Shown here: one piece after another, positions 1 through 6,408 of the stretch | Layout of the letters: every line of letters starts with the position of its first letter | Numbering within the stretch: position 1 is the stretch's first letter | Source of the DNA: Oscillospiraceae bacterium | GTDB taxonomy: Bacteria > Bacillota > Clostridia > UMGS1810 | DNA: 6,838 nt | Direction: 5' to 3' | NCBI GenBank assembly: GCA_022769845.1 | Contig: JALEIO010000157.1 | Location: forward strand, 1-6,838 | The notes under the pieces: model-generated | Database searches by the model: none | The model's input: only the letters and a program-made list of their open reading frames with translations | What the model was told of the DNA's origin: nothing | Program-made: the position numbers and the translations under genes

Positions 1-851
1 AGAATACGGAAGAATATCTTGATAATTCCGAGTATTATATCGGCGTGCGCACCAAATATCTTTTATCAAATGATTATAAGATAGGAAATTACTGCGACCT
101 TTACTATTTTGACGACGATTTGAGTATTGATGCTATTGTAAAGTTCGGATTCAATCTTAAAACCGATTCGGCAAATGATATTCTTTCACAGTACCGAATG
201 GTTCCTGCAACTTTTACAGAGCTTGGAATTGTAAAAAAGCTTTCAAAAACTATATTTGACGGTGAAACTACCGATAAAATCAGTTTTATAACGCTCAAGG
301 GTGAGGAAAAGGAGTATATTGTTTCGCCGAAATATGCTTTGGATATTTATGACGATTTCTCTCTTGCTGAAGCAAGCCTTGAAACAGGCGACGTATTTGC
401 GTATTTAATACAAGACAATATGGCGGGTAATTTTGTAAAGGTGTATGACGCAAGCGAAAAAGAGGTTAAAAAAGCATTTCTCGGAGCGCCGTTATCTTAT
501 CTTGACACTTGGTCGTCATCGCCGACAAAAAATGTCAAGGTGGACGAAAAAACTTGCACATCCGGCTCTTACAGTGCAACATACCGTCTTACGGCAGGCA
601 GTGTATATGAAATCAAGAACAACATAATGTCGGTATCGCTCGGAAATACAACCGATAATTCAAACCTTGCGTATTTTGATATAAATAACGCTCCGATTTT
701 AGTTTATGAAATCGCGGCGGGCAAGGAAAGAGTGAGAGTTGGTTCCGAGGCGGATATAAAAACTGTTTCGGCATATGGCAACGAGGCTTCAAAAACAGTG
801 GTTTATATTAGATCGGGCAAATTGAGCGGAATAGTAATATTTAATTATTAA
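1..851 (+). CDS. C-terminal part of a probable cell-surface protein (5' end outside window)
   Basis: The reading frame is open from the first complete codon (position 3) to the TAA at 849-851, giving 282 residues with no start needed inside the window. The GTG at 45 is therefore probably an internal valine and not a start. The visible part is mainly beta-strand-like, with no membrane segment and no catalytic motif that I recognise. It contains a segment with D/Y/F-rich strands (LYYFDDD), a small domain running through VPATFTELGIVKKL to EYIVSPKYAL, a GDVFAYLIQDN segment, and a C-terminal strand-rich end (TVVYIRSGKLSGIVIFNY). From general knowledge, this layout resembles the C-terminal halves of large SLH-domain surface proteins of Clostridia. 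The SLH repeats and any signal peptide would lie in the missing part, so this is an inference. It is probably co-transcribed with the secreted propeller protein that follows after 13 bases. Confidence is high for coding and low for function. Confidence 0.8.
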   Translation, partial: NTEEYLDNSEYYIGVRTKYLLSNDYKIGNYCDLYYFDDDLSIDAIVKFGFNLKTDSANDILSQYRMVPATFTELGIVKKLSKTIFDGETTDKISFITLKGEEKEYIVSPKYALDIYDDFSLAEASLETGDVFAYLIQDNMAGNFVKVYDASEKEVKKAFLGAPLSYLDTWSSSPTKNVKVDEKTCTSGSYSATYRLTAGSVYEIKNNIMSVSLGNTTDNSNLAYFDINNAPILVYEIAAGKERVRVGSEADIKTVSAYGNEASKTVVYIRSGKLSGIVIFNY

Positions 852-857
852 AGGCGG
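851..857 (+). promoter_or_regulatory. Ribosome binding site overlapping the upstream stop codon
   Basis: AAGGCGG lies 7 bases before the ATG at 865. It differs by one base from the ideal AAGGAGG, and its first base is the last base of the upstream TAA. The overlap supports the ATG at 865 as the start and suggests translational coupling of the two surface-protein genes. Confidence 0.7.
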
Positions 858-864
858 TTAAAAA

Positions 865-3800
865 ATGAAAAAGTTGTGTCTAATTATTTCGTTTATGTTA
901 TTAATTTCATCATTTTGCTGTGAAGCTGTTTTTGCACAGGACGGATATGTTTCTATTCGCTCGAGCAGCTGCTCGTCGCTTGATGACAATATTGACAACG
1001 CGGTAAAGAAAAATCTTTCAAATCTTGAAACTTCATCAACCAAAGTGCCGGGCGAAACGGTTATAATGGCAAAAGGCACCTTTGCAAATACGTCAACATT
1101 GGGTGACAATGACTATTTGCAGTTTAATGTAAACAATGACTTAAACAGCGGCAATTACGATTATGCCGTTGTTGAGTTTGACGTTTTGCTTGATGCGGAA
1201 AAAAACAGTGTTTCGGTAATGTTTAACCTGCCTTCAAAAAGCAGTTCTATGTGCAGGGTATTTATAGAAAACGAAGTAAACATCAAAAATGTTTGGGAGG
1301 CATATAACGGCGGACTGCGTTCAAATGCCTTTGTATCAAAAAGCGAATGGCATAAGGTAAGCGTTGCTATTCCTATGTACGGAAGTAATATTGTCGATGC
1401 CGAAACGGGAATTTTGAAGGACGAATACAAAAACGTGCGTATATTTGTTGAAGGCAAAGAAGCAACGTACGGTCCTAAAAAAATTGAATTGCCGCTTACT
1501 GTAAAACCGTCAAATGTGTTTTCTGAAAACGGAAGTATAAAAATAGGATTTGCAACGCAGGGAACAACCACACAAAACTATGAAGCATATATCGACAACA
1601 TTTCGATAAAAGGATATGTGGGGGCGGTTTTGCCGTTTGATAAGCCGCAGCCGAAAACAACAGAAATTGTTTCAAATGCGGATTTTATGTCAGGCAGAAG
1701 TCTTTCGGATATTTCCGCTGTAACGCTTGAGGGTGTATCGTACACAAGCGTTTTAACAGGCGCAAAACAAGCAACGTACACTTTGACTGATGAGCAGAAA
1801 GAAAGCATTGCAAAAGATGACGTTATGCTTTTGGAAGCAGTGGTTCGCACCGATGGAGGCGGAGGAAAGATTTCGTTTGATATAAATAAAACGGACGGTA
1901 ATTTTTATCTTTCAAATGATGCGTACAATATGTATATAGACAGCGCGGACAGCGGCAAAAATCTATATTACACAACGCCCTCCTGGAGCAGAATAAGTAT
2001 GCCGTATATATCGGAGGGCAATGAAAATTCAATAAAAATTGATATGACTGAAAACACTATGATAGCTTCGGTTACGCTTTCTAAAGTTATTGAAAAAGAA
2101 AATGACAGCAATGGCAATGTAAAAATCAATGATTTTGTTATGTTCGAGCGCTCCGGTATGTATGATTTGTCAGGTGCGGAAGAAAAAGCAGTTACCGAAA
2201 CCTTTGACAAAACAATATCGGCTGCAACCGATACGGTATGTTCATTTGACGGGCAATATCTTTATACTGTCGGAGGAGGTGCGCTTTATATTTCTTCACT
2301 TGAAAATCCCGAAAAGCCATCTGTTGTCGGCAAGCTTACCGGGCTTGGAGCACTTCGTCAGATTGCTTTGTCAGACAAAAATCCCGATATCTTAATTGTA
2401 ACGGGAAGGCAGTGCGGCGTTACCTTTATAGACGTTCGCGACAAAAGCAATCCCAAAAAAATAGGCAGATATGATACAATTGAGTTTGCAACCGGCATTT
2501 GCGTATCGGGCGATTATATGTTTATTGCAAACAGAGTATTCGGTGTGGAAATTGCGGATATATCCGATTACACAAATGTCAGCGAAGAAAAACGTGCAGA
2601 GGACGGAATTTATAAAAATGCGCAGGCAAAAGAAATTGCAATAGCGCGTTGCGGAGAGGCTCAATCCTGCACGGTTAACAGCGGAATTTTATATGCAGGG
2701 CTTTGGGGTGAGCACAGAATTGATATGTTTGATTTGCGCACCGATATTTCAAATCCGAAAAAGATTGGTGAAATTCGTCTTTCGGGAAAAGGCGACGGTA
2801 TGACGGTTGAAGAAAAAGATGGCAAAACATATCTTTATGCTGCAACGGGACACCATACATATCAGCCTGCAAGCGGCACCGAAATACGAAAAAATCTTCA
2901 GGTTGGTCAGGGAAACGGCTTTGATATTTTTGATGTTACCGATATAATAAATAACGGTGCAAACGGAAATCAAATACATCTTTCTACCGTTCGTGCAGAC
3001 GGAAGATTCAGCTATTCGCTGTATGATTATTGGTCTGTTAAGCGCGCCGAAAAGAATGGCAAAGATTATATTTATTTCGGTTCAAGCTTAAACGGATTTT
3101 ATATTTACGATGTAACCGACAAGTCAGCGCCCAAGCGTGTTTCGCATACAGTTTTAAATATAAGCGGCGGCACAAAGCTTACGGGCGAGATTATTCCGTA
3201 TGACCAAACTGATTTTACCCGTTCGCCTGTGTGCGGATTTGACGCGGTAAACGGCTATGTTTACGTCGGCGGTACATTAAGCGGAGTTTATGTTTTAAAC
3301 AGTGATTTTGCATCTAAAAAATCTTTGATGGCAACTGATACTGTGTTTACCGGCACAGATTCGTTTTATAACCTTTCTTTGCCTGACGGCATTGCGGACG
3401 TTACATACTATCGAAAATCAGATGAGCAAATTCAGTCGGCAAAGGTTGTTAGAACCGACGGAAACGATTATATTTTTGCAGCGTGCGGCACGGGCGGCAT
3501 AAAGATATTTGATAATAATTTGAATGTAATTAATACCTATCCTGCAAATGATATGGTATCAGATGTTTATATTGTCGGCGATACACTTTACGCTGCAGAC
3601 GGTCAGGCGGGCTTAAGATTTTTCAAAATCGAGGGTACAAGTCTTTCGGAAATCGGAACACCGTTTAAACGTTCAAGCGAATCATATCCCGTTAAAGAGG
3701 TTATTGTAACAAGCGACAAAAAATGGGCGGTTATTCAGGCAGGACTGCGAGTGCAGGTTGTTAATGTGTCAAATCCTGATAATCCGACATTTTATAATCA

Positions 3801-4668
3801 GCTTGGCGCGTCTGTTTATATAAGGCCGATTATGCAAGGTTTTATAAAAGATACAAACGCCTATGGCGCGGAGTATGACCGATATGCGGTTGCATACGGA
3901 TATAATAAAAAAGGGTATCTTGTAGATTTTTCCGAAGAAAATCCGATAATTACGGGGTTCGGCTCGGTATCGGCAGCCGGAATAGGCGGCGGACTGGCAG
4001 TTTACTCTGACGGAAAAACTATTATTGCAACAGGCGTAGGAAGCGACATAACAAGGTATCTTATTATTGACGGTTATTCTGATTTTGCAAATATCACATC
4101 AAGCTACAAGTTCCCGTGGAAAAACAGAGTTTACAAAAATGCTGATGACAATCTTCCTGATGTTTTGAGCGGAAAACCTTATATATTCGGAAATATAATG
4201 GTTGTTTCGGATATGCTTGAAGGATATGTTTCGGTTATAAATATAAGCGATATAAAAAATCCTAAAACCGTTTCTTCGTTTAAAATAAACGGCACTCCGA
4301 ATATTGCATATGCAACGGACGATTATGTTATTCTCACTCTCGGATATCAGGGAATTGCAAAAATTACATTTGATAAATCAAGTGCAAAAACAGATTTTGC
4401 AAAATCGGGGATAACGGTTTCAAACGAAAACGGAATTATCAGCACATATGCAAAGGTTGGCTTGACCGATGACAAATCGGCAAAATTTATAGCGGTAAAA
4501 TACAAAAAAGACGGAGCTGTTTCAGGGGTTGAATTTTTAACCGAAATAAACTACGGCAGTGTGTCTGAAAAATTTGAAATTGCCGATTCTGAAGGATATA
4601 CAAAAATATTTTTGCTAAACTCTGATATTATTGCTCCGCTTTCAGAGTGCAAAACAGTAAAACAGTAA
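865..4668 (+). CDS. Large secreted LVIVD-type beta-propeller protein with N-terminal beta-sandwich domains
   Basis: A 1267-residue exported protein of unknown precise role. Residues 1-24 form a signal peptide: positive MKK, a hydrophobic core, and a VFA|QD cleavage site. There is no proper lipobox around Cys18-19. Residues about 65-250 look like a concanavalin/LamG-like beta-sandwich (VVEFDVLLDAE, EWHKVSVAIPM, AYIDNISIKG). Residues about 265-410 look like a second sandwich. Residues about 455-1170 hold recurring motifs of the type G-hydrophobic-x-hydrophobic-hydrophobic-D-V-x-D-x-x-x-P-K-x-x-G, for example GVTFIDVRDKSNPKKIG at 519, GFYIYDVTDKSAPKRVS at 744 and VSVINISDIKNPKTVSS at 1122. This is the signature of LVIVD-repeat propellers, which usually mediate surface binding and not catalysis. 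Residues about 1180-1267 resemble a small C-terminal domain found in clostridial secreted proteins, ending in KIFLLNSDIIAPLS. I see no sortase motif, SLH repeat, dockerin or transmembrane anchor, so attachment may depend on a partner such as the upstream protein. Polysaccharide or surface binding is inferred. Confidence 0.85.
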   Translation: MKKLCLIISFMLLISSFCCEAVFAQDGYVSIRSSSCSSLDDNIDNAVKKNLSNLETSSTKVPGETVIMAKGTFANTSTLGDNDYLQFNVNNDLNSGNYDYAVVEFDVLLDAEKNSVSVMFNLPSKSSSMCRVFIENEVNIKNVWEAYNGGLRSNAFVSKSEWHKVSVAIPMYGSNIVDAETGILKDEYKNVRIFVEGKEATYGPKKIELPLTVKPSNVFSENGSIKIGFATQGTTTQNYEAYIDNISIKGYVGAVLPFDKPQPKTTEIVSNADFMSGRSLSDISAVTLEGVSYTSVLTGAKQATYTLTDEQKESIAKDDVMLLEAVVRTDGGGGKISFDINKTDGNFYLSNDAYNMYIDSADSGKNLYYTTPSWSRISMPYISEGNENSIKIDMTENTMIASVTLSKVIEKENDSNGNVKINDFVMFERSGMYDLSGAEEKAVTETFDKTISAATDTVCSFDGQYLYTVGGGALYISSLENPEKPSVVGKLTGLGALRQIALSDKNPDILIVTGRQCGVTFIDVRDKSNPKKIGRYDTIEFATGICVSGDYMFIANRVFGVEIADISDYTNVSEEKRAEDGIYKNAQAKEIAIARCGEAQSCTVNSGILYAGLWGEHRIDMFDLRTDISNPKKIGEIRLSGKGDGMTVEEKDGKTYLYAATGHHTYQPASGTEIRKNLQVGQGNGFDIFDVTDIINNGANGNQIHLSTVRADGRFSYSLYDYWSVKRAEKNGKDYIYFGSSLNGFYIYDVTDKSAPKRVSHTVLNISGGTKLTGEIIPYDQTDFTRSPVCGFDAVNGYVYVGGTLSGVYVLNSDFASKKSLMATDTVFTGTDSFYNLSLPDGIADVTYYRKSDEQIQSAKVVRTDGNDYIFAACGTGGIKIFDNNLNVINTYPANDMVSDVYIVGDTLYAADGQAGLRFFKIEGTSLSEIGTPFKRSSESYPVKEVIVTSDKKWAVIQAGLRVQVVNVSNPDNPTFYNQLGASVYIRPIMQGFIKDTNAYGAEYDRYAVAYGYNKKGYLVDFSEENPIITGFGSVSAAGIGGGLAVYSDGKTIIATGVGSDITRYLIIDGYSDFANITSSYKFPWKNRVYKNADDNLPDVLSGKPYIFGNIMVVSDMLEGYVSVINISDIKNPKTVSSFKINGTPNIAYATDDYVILTLGYQGIAKITFDKSSAKTDFAKSGITVSNENGIISTYAKVGLTDDKSAKFIAVKYKKDGAVSGVEFLTEINYGSVSEKFEIADSEGYTKIFLLNSDIIAPLSECKTVKQ

Positions 4669-4681
4669 AGGATAATTGCTC

Positions 4682-4710
4682 TTGAAAAATAGGTTTTTGT
4701 GTGATACAAT
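4682..4710 (+). promoter_or_regulatory. Sigma-A promoter for galM with extended -10
   Basis: TTGAAA at 4682-4687 and TACAAT at 4705-4710 are separated by exactly 17 bases. A TG dinucleotide sits one base before the -10 hexamer, which makes it an extended -10. Transcription would begin near 4716-4718, about 23 bases before the galM ATG. There is no obvious hairpin terminator between the upstream stop (4668) and this promoter, so readthrough from the upstream operon is also possible. No operator or catabolite-control (cre) site was recognised by eye. Confidence 0.7.
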
Positions 4711-4726
4711 TATGTTAAAATACAAA

Positions 4727-4732
4727 AAGGAG
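4727..4732 (+). promoter_or_regulatory. galM ribosome binding site
   Basis: AAGGAG lies 7 bases upstream of the ATG at 4740, the ideal sequence and spacing for a Firmicutes gene. It fixes the start codon. Confidence 0.85.
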
Positions 4733-4739
4733 CATAAAA

Positions 4740-5768
4740 ATGATTAAAAAACGACTTTTCGGAAATACAGACTGCAAAGAGGTTTTTGCATACGAGCTTA
4801 TAAATGACAAAGGTACTTTGAGCGCTGAAATAATAACCTACGGAGGCATTGTGAGAACGCTTAAATATAAAGGCGTTGACGTTGTTCTTGGCAGAGATAC
4901 AATGGAGGAATATGAGAATAACAAAGGCTATTACGGCGCGCTTGTAGGGCGAAATTCAAACAGAATATTCGGCGGCAAATTTGTGCTTAACGGCAAGGAA
5001 TATTCGCTTGAAAAAAATGATAACGGAATTTGCAATCTGCATGGAGGAGTAAAGGGCTACAGCCACAGCGTGTGGAACGCGAAGGAAATTGACGGTAACG
5101 AACCAAGCCTTGTTCTTTCGCTTTTTGACCCTGACGGCAATGAGGGATTTCCGGGGAATGTAAACGTCACCGTTACATATACCGTTACAAACGACAATCA
5201 GCTTAAAATTCATTATGAGGCTGAATCGGATGCGGATACGGTAATTAATCTTACCAATCACTCGTATTTTAATTTGAATGGGCACGCAAGCGGAAGCGCT
5301 CAAAATCATACTCTTACCATTGCAGCTTCTTTCTACACGCCGAACACCAAGGATTGCTATCCTTACGGCGAAATACTTTCGGTTGAAAATACACCGTTTG
5401 ATTTTAGAAAAGGAAAGGTTTTGAAGGACGGTTTTGCTGCGGATTTTGAGCAGATTAAAATGTTTGGCGGATATGACCACAATTTTGTTCTTGACGGCAC
5501 AGGATATCGAAAATATGCCGTTGCAAAGGGAGATGTAAGCGGTATAATAATGGAGTGCTACACCGACCTTCCGGGCGTTCAGCTTTATACGGGCAATGGC
5601 ATAGAAAATGAAAGAGTTTGCAAGGACGGAGCAGTTTATGACACGCATCAGGCTTTTTGTCTTGAAACGCAGAAATTTCCTAATGCAACAAACCTTCCGT
5701 TTTTCCCAAGTATTTTTGTTAAAAAAGGCGAAAAGTACAATACTGTTTCTGCATATAAATTTATATAA
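4740..5768 (+). CDS. galM: Aldose 1-epimerase (mutarotase)
   Basis: A cytoplasmic enzyme interconverting the alpha and beta anomers of free aldoses such as galactose and glucose, feeding the Leloir pathway and general sugar use. At 342 residues it has the usual full length. The family hallmarks are in order: YGGIV at 34-38, GRNSNRI at 70-76 with substrate-binding Arg71, NLHGG at 99-103 with His101, LTNHSYFNLNG at 171-181 with the catalytic acid His174, GGYDHNF at 243-249 with Asp246, and FCLETQKFPNA at 306-316 with the catalytic base Glu309. These match the positions known from the Lactococcus lactis enzyme (Arg71, His96, His170, Asp243, Glu304) closely. No signal peptide is present. The gene has its own promoter and ribosome binding site, follows the secreted propeller gene by 71 bases, and ends at a hairpin. 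No galK, galT or galE is visible nearby, so the sugar pathway it serves cannot be told from this window. The family also contains related hexose-6-phosphate epimerases, but the conserved residues favour a true mutarotase. Confidence 0.95.
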   Translation: MIKKRLFGNTDCKEVFAYELINDKGTLSAEIITYGGIVRTLKYKGVDVVLGRDTMEEYENNKGYYGALVGRNSNRIFGGKFVLNGKEYSLEKNDNGICNLHGGVKGYSHSVWNAKEIDGNEPSLVLSLFDPDGNEGFPGNVNVTVTYTVTNDNQLKIHYEAESDADTVINLTNHSYFNLNGHASGSAQNHTLTIAASFYTPNTKDCYPYGEILSVENTPFDFRKGKVLKDGFAADFEQIKMFGGYDHNFVLDGTGYRKYAVAKGDVSGIIMECYTDLPGVQLYTGNGIENERVCKDGAVYDTHQAFCLETQKFPNATNLPFFPSIFVKKGEKYNTVSAYKFI

Positions 5769-5785
5769 GCAGTACAAATATGTTT

Positions 5786-5833
5786 TAATATGCACCTTCA
5801 AAATGTTTGGCATTTTGGGGTGCATATTATTTT
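5786..5833 (+). terminator. Intrinsic terminator of galM
   Basis: An outer 11-bp perfect stem pairs TAATATGCACC (5786-5796) with GGTGCATATTA (5819-5829). After a small internal loop, an inner 7-bp stem pairs CAAAATG (5799-5805) with CATTTTG (5811-5817) around a TTTGG loop. A short T-run (5830-5833) follows. The hairpin starts 18 bases after the galM stop. On the minus strand the base after the stem begins an A-run, so termination is expected mainly in the plus direction. The T-run is short, which is the weak point of the call. Confidence 0.7.
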
Positions 5834-5865
5834 AACCGTTTTTTAAATTCTGTATTTTAACTGAT

Positions 5866-5923
5866 TTGAAAAATTAAACAATCCTGAATTTTATGTAAAA
5901 TTTTTTACGCAAAATTCAGGATT
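5866..5923 (-). terminator. Intrinsic terminator of the nifS-nifU operon
   Basis: A perfect 13-bp inverted repeat pairs AATCCTGAATTTT (5880-5892) with AAAATTCAGGATT (5911-5923). A further inner pairing of GTAAAA (5895-5900) with TTTTAC (5903-5908) nearly closes the loop. Read on the minus strand, the stem is followed by a U-rich stretch (GTTTAATTTTTC, from 5879 downward). It begins 37 bases after the nifU stop. In the plus direction a looser T-run (5932-5936) follows after eight more bases, so it could also back up the galM terminator. Confidence 0.7.
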
Positions 5924-5959
5924 TAGTTAACTTTTTATATGAAAAGTCATAAATTTTTA

Positions 5960-6406
5960 TTATTCGTGCTGATGCTCTTCGTGTTCCGAGCAGCTGCTGC
6001 AACATCCGTTACAGCTTTTTTTAACCTTTTTGTCAATTCCCTGATTGTCATAATAATTCTGAATTGCCGCGCCTATCGCCTCTTCGGCAAGCACCGAACA
6101 GTGAACCTTAACCGGCGGCAGTCCGTCGAGCGCCTCCATAACCGCTTTATTTGTAAGCTTTAATGCGTCGTCAACGCTTTTTCCCTTAACAAGCTCGGTT
6201 GCCATACTGCTTGTTGCAACCGCCGCGCCGCAGCCAAATGTTTTGAATTTAACATCTTTTATAATATTATCTTCAATTCGCATTGAAATTTTCATTATAT
6301 CACCGCATTTTGCATTGCCGACCTGACCGACTGCATTTGCGTTTTCAACTTCTCCGACATTTCTCGGATTTGAGAAATGGTCTAAAACCTTTTTACTGTA
6401 CATCAT
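5960..6406 (-). CDS. nifU: Iron-sulfur cluster scaffold protein, NifU/IscU N-terminal type, with Cys/His-rich tail
   Basis: A cytoplasmic scaffold on which the partner cysteine desulfurase and an iron source build [2Fe-2S] or [4Fe-4S] clusters for transfer to apoproteins. The N-terminus MMYSKKVLDHFSNPRNVG is characteristic of the IscU/NifU family. The cluster ligands are present: Cys34 in AKCGD with the conserved Asp36, Cys59 in FGCGAA, and Cys103 in VHCSVLA. The LPPVK motif at 96-100, the chaperone-recognition site in IscU proteins, is intact. The IscU fold should end near residue 125. It is followed by a basic linker and a tail with Cys132, 135, 136, 139 and His142, 145, 147, which is not part of the basic fold and may bind metal. 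At 148 residues the protein lacks the C-terminal Nfu domain of full nitrogen-fixation NifU. Start: the first of two adjacent ATGs (6404-6406), 9 bases from the ribosome binding site. The second ATG, giving MYSKKV, is also possible. Confidence 0.93.
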   Translation of the reverse strand: MMYSKKVLDHFSNPRNVGEVENANAVGQVGNAKCGDIMKISMRIEDNIIKDVKFKTFGCGAAVATSSMATELVKGKSVDDALKLTNKAVMEALDGLPPVKVHCSVLAEEAIGAAIQNYYDNQGIDKKVKKSCNGCCSSCSEHEEHQHE

Positions 6407-6408
6407 AA

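Noticed and set aside
45..47. GTG as the start codon of the first gene
   Set aside because: The same frame stays open to the first base of the window, and no ribosome binding site precedes the GTG. The gene is a truncated C-terminal part.
916..921. Cys18-Cys19 of the propeller protein as a lipoprotein attachment site
   Set aside because: The residues before them (SSF) do not form a lipobox, and a clear type I cleavage site (VFA before QD) follows.
4656..4675. Short direct repeat AACAGTAA at the end of the propeller gene as a possible att site or mobile-element scar
   Set aside because: Only two short AT-rich copies exist, inside the last codons of the gene, with no integrase, inverted repeat or broken gene nearby. 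It is compatible with chance.
4956..5825. 289-codon open frame on the minus strand opposite galM
   Set aside because: It lies antisense to a complete galM with all catalytic residues intact. Its translation is a low-complexity mix rich in Lys, Ile, Arg and Cys with no family likeness, and it runs through the galM terminator hairpin. It is a shadow of the real gene.
5939..6163. Plus-strand 74-codon frame with a hydrophobic start, resembling a small membrane protein
   Set aside because: It is antisense to the highly conserved nifU gene, has no ribosome binding site, and its hydrophobicity comes from the complement of nifU codons.
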